Positions 32,405 to 40,650 of a stretch of DNA of 64,000 bases are shown piece by piece (the stretch's first letter is position 1; each line of letters opens with the position of its first letter). The stretch comes from Flavimobilis sp052324925 (GTDB lineage: Bacteria > Actinomycetota > Actinomycetes > Actinomycetales > Cellulomonadaceae). The position numbers and the translations under genes were made by a program. The notes beneath the pieces are model-generated. The model did not search any database. It was not told where the DNA came from and saw nothing but the letters and a program-made list of their open reading frames with translations. The stretch lies in the NCBI GenBank assembly GCA_052324925.1, contig JBQPRE010000001.1; one strand, given 5' to 3'.

Positions 32405-33586
32405 GTGGTGGGAGCATGGACCTGGCCGGCGTACGTCGGGGTGCTGTTCGGCACTCTGCTCTTCATCGCGCTGCTCGTTCCGCTCATCGTGTGGCAATCG
32501 CGCCGCTACGGCCGCCTGAGCATGCGCCGCGGCCTCGGTGCGGCAGCCGTCGCGGTCTACGGCGTGAGCCTCGCCGCATACACGCTTCTGCCGATCCCGT
32601 CGGGCGACCTTGTCACGTGGTGCGCGGAGTACGGTGTTGCGGGCGCGCAGACCCACCTCTTCCAGTTCGTCGAGGACATCCGCCGCGACACCGCGGGCCT
32701 GGGCCGTCGGGCGATGCTCCTGCACCCGACCGTGCTGCAGGTGGTCCTCAACGTCGTGCTGTTCATCCCGTGGGGCGTGCTGTGGCGCCGCTTCCTCGGC
32801 CGGGGTGTCGTCACCGCGACACTCTCAGGTCTCGCGGTCTCGGCCGCGATCGAGGCGACGCAGTGCACGGGCATCTTCGGGCTCGTCGGCTGCTCCTACC
32901 GCGTCGGTGACGTCGATGACCTGCTGACCAATACCCTCGGCGCCTTCCTCGGCGCAGCCGTCGCCCCGCTGCTCTTGCACTGGATGCCCCAGTCCCGTGA
33001 TCTCGTGCGCGAGCGCGGACTGGCGCGACCCGTGCGCGTGGGGCGACGGTGGGGTTCGATGCTGCTCGATGCCTTCTTCTTCACCGTCCTTGGCGCGTTC
33101 GGTTCGCTGGCGTGGCGTGTCGGGCTCGCGGTGACGGAGCGTGAGGTTGGCGCCGCCACGTGGGGCGAGTGGCTCGTTGGCTCCGGGCTGCCGTTCGTCA
33201 TCGTCTTCGTGCTGCCGGTGCTCTGCTCGGGCGCGTCGCTCGGGCAACGAGCGCTGTGGCTCGCGCCGGTGCGGGACGGCGCGCGGCCCTCGTTCGGGCG
33301 TCGGGCTGTGCGTGCGCTCATGCCGGGTGGGCTGTGGGGCCTGTGCGTCGTGCTGCAGGCACTGCCCGACGATCCGCGGCTGCCCGACGTCATCGTCTCT
33401 GCGCCCCTCGGTGCGATCGCCTCGCTCCTTGCGGTCGTCTCCGCTCTTGCTGTGCTCGTGAGCGCCGACAGACGAGGGCTGTCAGGGGAAGTTGCCCGTG
33501 TCACATATGTCGATGTGCGCGCGCTCTCCGTCGCCTCAGCTCGGGAGGTCGCCGATCGGCACGTTGTAGCCACGGAGGGCCGTTGA
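32405..33586 (+). CDS. VanZ-RDD fusion membrane protein
   Basis: A 393-residue membrane protein. The N-terminal half (about 5-200) is VanZ-like: AYTLLPIPSG, LLHPTVLQVVLNVVLFIPWGVLWRRFLG, SAAIEATQCTGIFGL and YRVGDVDDLLTNTLGAFLGA. The C-terminal half looks like an RDD domain: RRWGSMLLDAFFF, then SGASLGQRALWLAPV. VanZ proteins are linked to glycopeptide resistance, but most homologues have unknown roles. The start at 32405 (GTG; another GTG at 32408) is chosen because an earlier GTG at 32342 lies inside a terminator stem. Its last 51 bp overlap the convergent phosphatase gene. Confidence 0.75.
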   Translation: MVGAWTWPAYVGVLFGTLLFIALLVPLIVWQSRRYGRLSMRRGLGAAAVAVYGVSLAAYTLLPIPSGDLVTWCAEYGVAGAQTHLFQFVEDIRRDTAGLGRRAMLLHPTVLQVVLNVVLFIPWGVLWRRFLGRGVVTATLSGLAVSAAIEATQCTGIFGLVGCSYRVGDVDDLLTNTLGAFLGAAVAPLLLHWMPQSRDLVRERGLARPVRVGRRWGSMLLDAFFFTVLGAFGSLAWRVGLAVTEREVGAATWGEWLVGSGLPFVIVFVLPVLCSGASLGQRALWLAPVRDGARPSFGRRAVRALMPGGLWGLCVVLQALPDDPRLPDVIVSAPLGAIASLLAVVSALAVLVSADRRGLSGEVARVTYVDVRALSVASAREVADRHVVATEGR

Positions 33587-34159
33587 GCCGTCGCCCGCGA
33601 GGTCGACCGTCGTCACGGTCCCATTGCCGAGGTAGGGCATGACCGTGCGCACTGTGCTGGGGTCGATTCCCAGCAGTACGCACAGGACGAGTCGCGTCGT
33701 CATCGAATGTCCGACGACGAGCACGCGCCCGTCGGGGAACTCGGCGCACACGCCGCGGAACGCGGCGGCCGCGCGCGCGACGACCTCGAGACCACGCTCG
33801 CCCCCGGGCAGAGCGTGGTCCATGGGTGCGGCGAGATGCGCCGCGAGGGCGTCGGCCATGGTCTCGGCCACCTGCGGGCGAGTGAGTCCCTCCGCGGTGC
33901 CAAAGTCGACCTCCGCAAGGCGCGCATCCGTGCGGAGCGTGAGCCCGCATGCGTCGGCTGCTGGCTGCGCCGTCTGGACGGCCCGCCGCAGCTGGGAGGA
34001 CACGATCGCGTCAAGGTTCGCCGACGGCGCCCATGCCGCAAGCTGCTGGGCCTGGGCGTGGCCGAGATCGGTGAGCTCGATGTCTGAGGAACCCGCGTAG
34101 CGGGGTCCTTCGTGCCACACGGTCTGGCCGTGGCGCACGAGCAGAAGCGTCGTCATCAT
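33536..34159 (-). CDS. Histidine phosphatase family protein (phosphoglycerate-mutase-like)
   Basis: A 207-residue member of the branch-1 histidine phosphatases. The catalytic RHG motif is LLLVRHGQTVWH (about 6-17), the second arginine lies in SSQLRRAVQTAQ, Glu in LAEVDFGTAEGL and the second histidine in VVGHSMTTRLVL. The ATG at 34159 overlaps the trmL stop (ATGA), so the two are coupled. Substrate unknown; phosphoglycerate mutase, cobalamin phosphatase and others share this fold. Confidence 0.85.
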   Translation of the reverse strand: MMTTLLLVRHGQTVWHEGPRYAGSSDIELTDLGHAQAQQLAAWAPSANLDAIVSSQLRRAVQTAQPAADACGLTLRTDARLAEVDFGTAEGLTRPQVAETMADALAAHLAAPMDHALPGGERGLEVVARAAAAFRGVCAEFPDGRVLVVGHSMTTRLVLCVLLGIDPSTVRTVMPYLGNGTVTTVDLAGDGSTALRGYNVPIGDLPS

Positions 34160-34620
34160 TCTCCTCCGGGGAAGCCGAGCTGGCGCCAGGCCTCGTAGAT
34201 GGCGATCGACGCCGAGCTCGTGATGTTGAGCGAGCGACGCTGCGGAAGCATGGGGATGCGCAGGTGCTCGCCCACGCGCGGGTGCGCCAGGACCTCGGGC
34301 GGCAGGCCGGTCGGCTCGGGGCCGAAGAGCAGGACGTCGTCGTCGCGATAGGTGACGTCCGTGTAGCGGGCGGTTGCGTGGGTCGTGAACGGCAGGACCC
34401 GGGCATCGCCCCACGCCGCCATCGCAGTCTCGAGGTCCGAGTGGACCGTGACGAGCGCGAGGTCGTGATAGTCGAGGCCGGCGCGGCGCAGCTTGGGCTC
34501 GGACAAATCGAAGCCCAGGGGCTCGATGAGGTGTAGGGGGGCGCCGGTCACGGCCGCGAGACGGATCGCGTTGCCAGTGTTCTGGGGGATGCGGGGCTCG
34601 AAGAAGGCGATGACGGGCAC
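34156..34620 (-). CDS. trmL: tRNA (cytidine(34)-2'-O)-methyltransferase, SPOUT family
   Basis: A 154-residue SPOUT methyltransferase modifying the wobble nucleotide of certain tRNAs. Signatures are FFEPRIPQNTGNAIRLAAVTGAPLHLIEPLGF at the N-terminus, LLFGPEPTGLPPEVL and the knotted SAM-binding end IPMLPQRRSLNITSSASIAIYEAWRQLGFPGG. The GTG at 34620 gives the family N-terminus; another GTG at 34635 is possible. It overlaps the phosphatase start and is divergent from the aldo/keto reductase gene, whose start lies 47 bp away. Confidence 0.9.
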   Translation of the reverse strand: MPVIAFFEPRIPQNTGNAIRLAAVTGAPLHLIEPLGFDLSEPKLRRAGLDYHDLALVTVHSDLETAMAAWGDARVLPFTTHATARYTDVTYRDDDVLLFGPEPTGLPPEVLAHPRVGEHLRIPMLPQRRSLNITSSASIAIYEAWRQLGFPGGE

Positions 34621-34667
34621 ACCCCATGGTCCCACGACGGCGGCGCCCGACGGATATCGTCGGACCT

Positions 34668-35744
34668 ATGACGACGACGTCCTGGACCGCTGACCCTGCC
34701 CGATACGAGACCGCCACCTACCGCCGCTGCGGCCGCTCAGGCCTCGACCTGCCCGCGCTCTCCCTCGGGCTCTGGCACAACTTCGGTGACACCAAGCCCT
34801 TCGACGAGCAGCGCGCCGTCGTGCGCCGCGCCTTCGACCTTGGCATCACGCACTTCGACCTCGCCAACAACTACGGCCCGCCCTACGGCTCGGCCGAGGA
34901 GAACTTCGGCCGCCTCATGGCCAAGGACCTCGCGCCCTACCGCGACGAGCTCGTCATCACGACGAAGGCGGGCTACGACATGTGGCCCGGTCCCTACGGC
35001 GACGGCGGCTCGCGCAAGTACCTCCTGGGGAGCCTCGACCGTTCGCTCGAGCGCATGGGCCTCGACCACGTCGATATCTTCTACTCCCACCGTCCTGACC
35101 CCTCGGTTCCCATCGCCGAGACGATGGGCGCGCTCCACACTGCCGTGACGTCGGGCCGCGCGACGTACGTGGGCGTGTCGAACTACACGCCCGCGCAGAC
35201 GCTCGAGGCCCATCGCGTGCTCGCCGAGATGGGCACGCCGCTGCTCGTCCACCAGCCGAGCTACTCGATGGTCAACCGCCACGTCGAGCTGCCTGATGCG
35301 GGCTCGACGCAGGACGCCGACGCGGCCGGGGCGCTGTTTGCGCCCGCGCCCGTCGGGCGTTCGCTCCTCGACGTCGTCGACGAGCTGGGTATGGGCGTCG
35401 TCGTGTTCTCGCCGCTGCACCAGGGGCTGCTCACGGGCCGCTACCTTGACGGCGTGCCGCAGGGCTCGCGTGCGGCCGTCGGGCACTTCCTTCGCGCCGA
35501 GCGCATCTCGGAGGACTACCTGCGGCGCGCACGTGCGCTCGCGGAGATCGCTGAGGCGCGTGGGCAGTCGCTTGCGCAGCTCGCGCTCGCGTGGGTCTTG
35601 CGCGATGCGCGCGTGACGTCGGCGATCATCGGTGCGAGCTCGGTGGCGCAGCTTGAGGACAACGTCGGGGCGCTTGCGGCTCCTGCGCTGACGGCTGACG
35701 AACTCGCGGCGATCGAGCCGCTCGCGGAGCACGGAGCGTTCTAG
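34668..35744 (+). CDS. Aldo/keto reductase, YghZ-like (glyceraldehyde-3-phosphate reductase type)
   Basis: A 358-residue NADPH-dependent aldo/keto reductase of the Kv-beta/YghZ branch. Catalytic tetrad: Asp in FDLANNYGPPYGSAEENFG (with Tyr), Lys in ITTKAGYDMWPGPYGDGGSRKYL and His in FYSHRPDPSVP. The stretch YDMWPGPYGDGGSRKYLLGSLDRSLERMGLDHVDIFYSHR is typical of YghZ, which reduces L-glyceraldehyde 3-phosphate and methylglyoxal. NADPH-binding IIGASSVAQLEDN near the C-terminus. ATG at 34668. Confidence 0.9.
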   Translation: MTTTSWTADPARYETATYRRCGRSGLDLPALSLGLWHNFGDTKPFDEQRAVVRRAFDLGITHFDLANNYGPPYGSAEENFGRLMAKDLAPYRDELVITTKAGYDMWPGPYGDGGSRKYLLGSLDRSLERMGLDHVDIFYSHRPDPSVPIAETMGALHTAVTSGRATYVGVSNYTPAQTLEAHRVLAEMGTPLLVHQPSYSMVNRHVELPDAGSTQDADAAGALFAPAPVGRSLLDVVDELGMGVVVFSPLHQGLLTGRYLDGVPQGSRAAVGHFLRAERISEDYLRRARALAEIAEARGQSLAQLALAWVLRDARVTSAIIGASSVAQLEDNVGALAAPALTADELAAIEPLAEHGAF

Positions 35745-35762
35745 CGACGGACGACCGCGGAG

Positions 35763-35802
35763 GCCGCGCCCTGTTGTCAACCAGTTGACAACAGGGCGCG
35801 GC
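35763..35802. promoter_or_regulatory. 40-bp palindrome upstream of marR
   Basis: A perfect 19-2-19 inverted repeat (left arm GCCGCGCCCTGTTGTCAAC, spacer CA). The core TTGTCAAC-N2-GTTGACAA has the size and symmetry of a MarR operator, 18 bp before the marR start. The GC-rich outer arms also make it a possible terminator for the aldo/keto reductase gene. Confidence 0.75.
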
Positions 35803-35820
35803 GCGGGGCATCGTCAGGGC

Positions 35821-36348
35821 GTGAGCACCCTCGCCCAGACCACGTCCGGTCGCGCCGTCGTCGCGCTCCACAGGCTCGTCGGCGTCGTCGACGCAGCCTC
35901 CGCGGCGCTCGTGCGCGCCCACACGCCCTACGACCTCGCGACCGTGACATTCCTCGCCGTCCTTGCCGACGCGCAGCAACCCGTGAGCCCCGACGGCGAC
36001 CCGGCCGACGCCTGGGTGGCCGACCTCACGACCCTCGCCGAATGCCTCGGCGTCACCCGTGCTGCCGTCTCCAAGCGCGTGCCCGCGCTCGTCTCACAGG
36101 GCCTCGTCCGCACCTCGGGAGACCCCCACCACGCCCGACGCATCCGAGTCGGCCTCACCGCACAAGGCGCGGCCCTCGTCGACACCGCGACCACCCTGCT
36201 CGAGACGTGGCTCGCCGTCGAGCTCGCGGGTCGCCTCGACCTCGACGCGCTCCACACGGTGCTCACCGACGCGCTTGCCGCGCTCATGCCACCCACCGAC
36301 GGCGACACACCCGCGCCCGGCTCAGCCACGACACGCCGGGAGCCCTGA
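35821..36348 (+). CDS. MarR-family transcriptional regulator
   Basis: A 175-residue winged-helix regulator. The DNA-binding part (about 60-110) reads LTTLAECLGVTRAAVSKRVPALVSQGLVRTSGDPHHARRIRVGLTAQG, with the DxRxxR-like wing. The GTG at 35821 gives a normal N-terminal helix. It is coupled by one base to the flavodoxin-fold oxidoreductase gene and probably represses both through the palindrome at 35763-35802. The effector is unknown. Confidence 0.87.
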   Translation: MSTLAQTTSGRAVVALHRLVGVVDAASAALVRAHTPYDLATVTFLAVLADAQQPVSPDGDPADAWVADLTTLAECLGVTRAAVSKRVPALVSQGLVRTSGDPHHARRIRVGLTAQGAALVDTATTLLETWLAVELAGRLDLDALHTVLTDALAALMPPTDGDTPAPGSATTRREP

Positions 36349-37028
36349 TGCCCCGCACCCTCGTCGTCGTCGGCAACCCCGTCCCCGGCTCGTTCACCCA
36401 CGCGCTCGCGGACGCCTACGTCGCAGGTCTGCGCGAGGCAGGGGAGGACGACGTCGTCGTGCGGGACCTGGCCGCGACGCGTCTGCCGCACGATCCGCCG
36501 TCGCGCGCGCTGCTCCGCGCGCCCGGCGGCGCGACCGACCACCTCGAGCCCGTCGTCGCCGAGCTCGTCGCCGAGCTGCTCGCCGCCGAGCACATCGTCG
36601 TGCTCTTCCCGCAGTGGTGGGGCGGGCAGCCGGCCGTCCTCAAGGCGTGGCTCGACCGCGTCGTCCTCTCCGGGAGCGCGTTCCGTGCGACCGCTGGGAC
36701 GGGCCTGCCCGGCAAGCTGCTGCGGGGGCGGACCGCGCGCGTCGTCATGACGATGGACTCCCCGCGGTGGTGGAACCAGCTCGTGTACCGCGACTCCGCG
36801 GTCGTCCAGCTGACGCGCGCGACGTTCTGGTACACGGGAGTGCGCACCGTGGGCGTCGACCGGCTCACGGTCGTCAAGACGTCGACGCCCGAGCGCCGGT
36901 CCGCGTGGCTCGCGCGCATCGAGCAGCGTGGCCGTCGCGATGTGCGTCTCGGCAGCGGCCGGTCCGCGGCCGCTCCGGACGTGACGAGCGCCGATCATGC
37001 TGGTCCACCCAGCGTGCGACCCGCCTGA
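36348..37028 (+). CDS. NAD(P)H oxidoreductase, flavodoxin-fold (KefF/MdaB-like)
   Basis: A 226-residue flavodoxin-fold protein with VVVGNPVPGSFTHALADAYVAGL (flavin phosphate site), VLFPQWWGGQPAVLKAWLDRVVLSGSAF and a final TFWYTGVRTVGVDRLT. These match the NQO1/KefF quinone reductase family. It starts at the TGATG junction with marR, an arrangement usual for redox or quinone stress operons. The C-terminal 30 residues are Ser/Ala/Arg-rich and unrelated to the fold. Confidence 0.85.
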   Translation: MPRTLVVVGNPVPGSFTHALADAYVAGLREAGEDDVVVRDLAATRLPHDPPSRALLRAPGGATDHLEPVVAELVAELLAAEHIVVLFPQWWGGQPAVLKAWLDRVVLSGSAFRATAGTGLPGKLLRGRTARVVMTMDSPRWWNQLVYRDSAVVQLTRATFWYTGVRTVGVDRLTVVKTSTPERRSAWLARIEQRGRRDVRLGSGRSAAAPDVTSADHAGPPSVRPA

Positions 37029-37069
37029 CTCCGTCGTGCGACCCGCGAGTTCGTGCGACAGTGGGAGCT

Positions 37070-37402
37070 ATGGAGAAGCATTCGCTCGTCGCACTTGCCC
37101 GTGAGCTCATCGTCGACGCTCGCGTCGCCTCTGCCGGTCGCGCTGCGCGCACCGTTGTCGGCGGTCACGAACATGTGTTGCGGCAGACGGTCGTCGCGCT
37201 GCGCGCTGGTGCAGTCCTCGCCGACCACGACAACCCGGGGGAGGCGACCGTCTTCGTGCTCTCGGGGCGGCTCGTGCTGCGGGCGGGTGACGTGTCGTGG
37301 GAGGGAACCGAGGGGTCGCTCCTCGTCGTGCCGCAGGCGCGTCACGCTGTTGAGGCCCTTGAAGACACTGCGTTCGTGCTCACGGTCGCCAAGCTGGCCT
37401 GA
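37070..37402 (+). CDS. Cupin-domain protein
   Basis: A 110-residue single-domain cupin. Motif 1 is represented by LADHDNPGEATVFVLSGRLVLRAG and motif 2 by EGSLLVVPQARHAVEALEDT. Both histidine-containing motifs are present, though the first has HDNP instead of HxH. ATG at 37070 after GTGGGAGCT. Such small cupins often bind metals or small ligands. It converges with the polymerase-like gene, 9 bp away. Confidence 0.8.
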   Translation: MEKHSLVALARELIVDARVASAGRAARTVVGGHEHVLRQTVVALRAGAVLADHDNPGEATVFVLSGRLVLRAGDVSWEGTEGSLLVVPQARHAVEALEDTAFVLTVAKLA

Positions 37403-37411
37403 CGCCGGGCG

Positions 37412-39298
37412 TCAGTGGGCGGCCGCCGCGTAGCTCGTGACGACGGCGGTCGTGAGCCGGAACTCGACGCCGTCCGCGCCCGCGGGGCCAAAGAGAATGC
37501 GGCCCGCCTCGATCGCTGACTCCTCGACGATCCGCGCAACCTCGTCCGCGAGGTGCTCGGGTGTGTGCACGACGACCTCGTCGTGCAGGAAGAACACCAG
37601 GTGCGGGCCGGCCGTTGCGCCGGGCACGCCCGCGCTGGGGTCCGCCGCATCCGTCGCTTCGGCAAGCGCGAGCGCGTGAAGTCGTTGCCGAAGCACCGCC
37701 ATCCAGCACATCGCCCACTCGGCGGCGGTGCCCTGCACGACGAAGTTCCGGGTGAACCGTCCCCACGCGCGAGCGCGCGTGACCTCGGCCGAGGCGGACG
37801 AGCGCTCGGCACGCTCGGCCGTCCGTGCCTCAGCGCTGCCCTCCGACGGCCCCTCGCCACCGCCCTCGCCATCAGCGTTCGCACCCACCGGGCCCGCGCC
37901 TGGGCTACCCGCCCCGGGGCCGCGTGCAGCGGTTCCGTCCACGGGGCCACCCGCGACCGTGGGACGTCCCCACGCCCCTCCGAGCGGAGTAGCGGCAGGC
38001 GTCGGCAGCGGGGAGGTCCGGCCGAGCCACGTCATCACCTGCTCGCCCCGCTCACCGGCCTCGGCCGCGCGTTCGACGAGGCCGATCGCGTCCGGAAATG
38101 CTCGCCGTAGCTGAGGCAGCACCTGGCCGGAGACGCCCTGCGTCCCCCCGTACATCGCGCCGAGCATCCCGAACTTCGCGTGCGAACGGTCGGGCACTGC
38201 TCCCGAGGCGACGATGCCCTCGTACATGTCGGCTGCGCGCCCCGCCTGCGCCATGGCGTGGTCGCCGCTCATGGCGGCGAGCACGCGCGGCTCGAGCTGG
38301 GCGGCATCGGCGACGACGAGCCGCCAGCCGTCGTCGGCCTGGACCGCGTCACGGACGACGTGCGGCAGCTGGAGCGCGCCACCCCCGTCAGATGCCCAGC
38401 GGCCGGTGACAACCCCGCCGACGACGTACACGGGCCTGAAGCGCCCGCCCCGTACCCACGTGTCGAGCCACGCCCAGCCGTTGGCCGTGAACAGGCGCGC
38501 CATCGATTTGTACTCGAGCAGCGGCGCGACGACGGGGTGCTCGACGTCCCGCAGCTCCCACTTCGAGGTCGAGCGCACCGGAAGGCCCGCCCGGCGCAGG
38601 GCTGCGAGGAGGTCGACGGGAGAGTCGGGGTTGACAGGCCCGACGCCCAGGGCCTCGCGCACCTCGATCGCCTTGGCCTCCATGAGAGCCGGCCGGTAGC
38701 CGTCGGGCACGCGCGCACCGAGCTCGCGCGCGAGGATCTGGTCGTGGACGTCGGCGCGCCACGGCAGGCCTGCAGCGTGCATCTCTGCGGCGACGAGAGC
38801 GCCCGCGGACTCTGCCGCGAGCAACGTCCCGAGCCGTGCGGCATTGCGGCCCGCCGAGCGCAACGCGGCCAGCTGTGAGCGGAGCTCGACGACGGGATCG
38901 AGCGCCGTGCGAGGGCTGCCGAGGTCGAACAGCGGCTCGGCGGTGGCCGCCTGCGTCGGCGCAGGAGCGGGGCTACGCGGCTCGTCCCACGGACCGGCCT
39001 GCTCGCGTGCGAGGACCGACCCCGCCGTCCACAGGCTGTGGCGCAGGATCGCCCGGCTCAGTCGGAGGTCGTGGCAGCGGTCGACGCGCACGCCCGCCGC
39101 GAGCAGCGGCGGGTACGCGTGCTCCGTGTCCGCCCACGTCCACCTGGGGTGGAGCGTGCGTTCTAGCTCGACGACGCTCGCGGGAAGCGCATCGTTGTCG
39201 ACCGTCCGCAGGATGCGGGGCGGTCCGTCCGCGCTCACGGTGGTGAGTGCGGTCCGGCCCTCAGGCCCCGGGACGACGACGACGTACATGCTGCCCAT
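37412..39298 (-). CDS. PolA-like DNA polymerase with a long low-complexity insertion
   Basis: A 628-residue family A polymerase lacking the 5'-3' nuclease domain. N-terminal exonuclease-like region about 1-160 without a clear DEDD set. Polymerase motif A VVADAAQLEPRVLA (catalytic Asp331), motif B RSHAKFGMLGAMYGG (371-385) and motif C FFLHDEVVV (Asp573, Glu574). Between B and C an Ala/Gly/Pro/Glu-rich segment (about 431-505) interrupts the catalytic domain. In actinobacteria similar proteins are annotated as bifunctional 3'-5' exonuclease/polymerase and occur beside a full-length PolA. Start at 39298 follows AGAGG; ATGs at 39319 and 39289 are alternatives. Confidence 0.85.
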   Translation of the reverse strand: MGSMYVVVVPGPEGRTALTTVSADGPPRILRTVDNDALPASVVELERTLHPRWTWADTEHAYPPLLAAGVRVDRCHDLRLSRAILRHSLWTAGSVLAREQAGPWDEPRSPAPAPTQAATAEPLFDLGSPRTALDPVVELRSQLAALRSAGRNAARLGTLLAAESAGALVAAEMHAAGLPWRADVHDQILARELGARVPDGYRPALMEAKAIEVREALGVGPVNPDSPVDLLAALRRAGLPVRSTSKWELRDVEHPVVAPLLEYKSMARLFTANGWAWLDTWVRGGRFRPVYVVGGVVTGRWASDGGGALQLPHVVRDAVQADDGWRLVVADAAQLEPRVLAAMSGDHAMAQAGRAADMYEGIVASGAVPDRSHAKFGMLGAMYGGTQGVSGQVLPQLRRAFPDAIGLVERAAEAGERGEQVMTWLGRTSPLPTPAATPLGGAWGRPTVAGGPVDGTAARGPGAGSPGAGPVGANADGEGGGEGPSEGSAEARTAERAERSSASAEVTRARAWGRFTRNFVVQGTAAEWAMCWMAVLRQRLHALALAEATDAADPSAGVPGATAGPHLVFFLHDEVVVHTPEHLADEVARIVEESAIEAGRILFGPAGADGVEFRLTTAVVTSYAAAAH

Positions 39299-39385
39299 TG
39301 TCCGACGAACCTCTGACATTGAGCGGCGCACCGGTCGGGCCAGGCAGCCGTCGGGCACCCCGCAGCCGGGGCGTACCCTGAAGGC

Positions 39386-39427
39386 ATGACCTCGCACGCA
39401 TGGTGGTGGCTGCGCCCGCAGCCGTGA
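39386..39427 (+). CDS. Trp-rich leader peptide before trpS
   Basis: A 13-codon ORF encoding MTSHAWWWLRPQP, with three consecutive TGG codons and GAAGG five to six bases before the ATG. It lies 83 bp before the trpS start. Tandem Trp codons in a short leader are the hallmark of ribosome-mediated attenuation: shortage of charged tRNA-Trp stalls the ribosome on these codons and changes RNA folding downstream. The adjoining hairpins (39408-39475) fit that model. Confidence 0.75.
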   Translation: MTSHAWWWLRPQP

Positions 39428-39475
39428 CCTTGCGTGTCCACCGAGCTGCCCCGTGCGGCTCGGTCGACGACCGAG
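39408..39475 (+). promoter_or_regulatory. Attenuator-like hairpins in the trpS leader
   Basis: Three stems: GGCTGC/GCAGCC (39408-39423, over the leader stop codon), ACCGAGC/GCTCGGT (39440-39464) and CTCGGTC/GACCGAG (39459-39475). The last two share 39459-39464 and cannot form together. A 4-bp CTCC/GGAG pair at 39493-39503 can also mask the trpS Shine-Dalgarno, so control might act on translation. Confidence 0.6.
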
Positions 39476-39510
39476 GCGACGGGACGCTCCTGCTCCCCTG
39501 GAGAGACTCC

Positions 39511-40572
39511 GTGCCCGAGCCCACGACCCTCGACGCCGCACGCGCCCGCAGCGCGCACCTCGAGCAGCAGATCGCCGAGGACCCCTCACGGTTCCGCGTC
39601 CTCACGGGCGAACGCCCCACCGGCCCCCTGCACCTCGGCCACTACGTTGGGACCCTGACGAACCGCGTCCGGCTGCAAGAGGCAGGGGTCGAGCTCATGC
39701 TCATCCTCGCCGACTACCAGGTGATCACCGACCGCGATGACATCGGCGACCTGCGCGCGACCATCCGCGAGATCCTCCTCGACTACATCGCCGTCGGGAT
39801 CGACGTCGAGCGGACGACGATCTTCACGCACTCCGCGGTCCCCGCGCTCAACCAGCTCCTCCTGCCCTTCCTCTCGCTCGTCTCCGTCGCCGAGCTCGAA
39901 CGCAACCCGACCGTCAAGGCCGAGACGGCGGCGACGGGTGGGCGCGCGATGAGCGGCCTCATGCTCACCTACCCCGTCCACCAAGCGGCCGACATCCTCT
40001 TCTGCAAGGGCAACGTCGTGCCCGTCGGGCAGGACCAGCTCCCGCACCTCGAGATGACGCGCGTCGTCGCCCGGCGCTTCAACCAGCGCTACTCGCCCGA
40101 CGCCCCGTACTTCCCCGAGCCCGCGGCACTGCTCGCACCGACGCCGACCGTGCTCGGAACAGACGGCACGAAGATGAGCAAGTCACGCGGCAACGCCCTC
40201 ATGCTCTCGGCGAGCGAGGACGAGACCGCGCGCTGGGTCAAGCGCGCCAAGACCGATGCCGAGCGCCACATCACGTACGACCCCGAGGGGCGCCCCGAGG
40301 TGGCGAACCTGCTCGACCTGCTCGCGCTCACGACGGGAGAGGCCGCGGGCGCAGCCGCCGAGCGCATCGGCGGTGGTGGCGCAGGCGCGCTCAAACGCGA
40401 GCTCACCGACGCGCTCGTCGACTATCTGCGCCCGCTGCGCGAGCGTCGCGCGGCCGCCGCTGCCGCAGGCGACGACGTCTTCGACGTCCTACGCCGCGGC
40501 AACGCGCGAGCGAACGAGCTCGCGGACGCCACCCTGGCCGACGTCCGACGCCTCATGGGGACCGCCTACTGA
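39511..40572 (+). CDS. trpS: Tryptophanyl-tRNA synthetase
   Basis: A 353-residue class I aminoacyl-tRNA synthetase. HIGH-type motif PTGPLHLGHYVGTL (about 36-49), substrate pocket AVPALNQLLLPFLSLVSVAELERNPTVK and KMSKSRGNAL (about 210-219). The GTG start follows GGAGAGACTCC. The upstream Trp-codon leader peptide and hairpins suggest expression responds to tRNA-Trp charging. Divergent from the polymerase-like gene; whether the genome has a second trpS cannot be told from here. Confidence 0.96.
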   Translation: MPEPTTLDAARARSAHLEQQIAEDPSRFRVLTGERPTGPLHLGHYVGTLTNRVRLQEAGVELMLILADYQVITDRDDIGDLRATIREILLDYIAVGIDVERTTIFTHSAVPALNQLLLPFLSLVSVAELERNPTVKAETAATGGRAMSGLMLTYPVHQAADILFCKGNVVPVGQDQLPHLEMTRVVARRFNQRYSPDAPYFPEPAALLAPTPTVLGTDGTKMSKSRGNALMLSASEDETARWVKRAKTDAERHITYDPEGRPEVANLLDLLALTTGEAAGAAAERIGGGGAGALKRELTDALVDYLRPLRERRAAAAAAGDDVFDVLRRGNARANELADATLADVRRLMGTAY

Positions 40573-40650
40573 CGCCCGCTAGTCGTCGACGGTGAGGCCC
40601 GAGGTCCGCTACGGTCGCTCTGGCGGCTATCGCAGGCCAGGGGAGGCACG

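Noticed and set aside
35745..35820. Palindrome near marR as a phage attachment site
   Set aside because: Perfect dyad symmetry with a MarR-type core, no integrase and no direct repeat partner.
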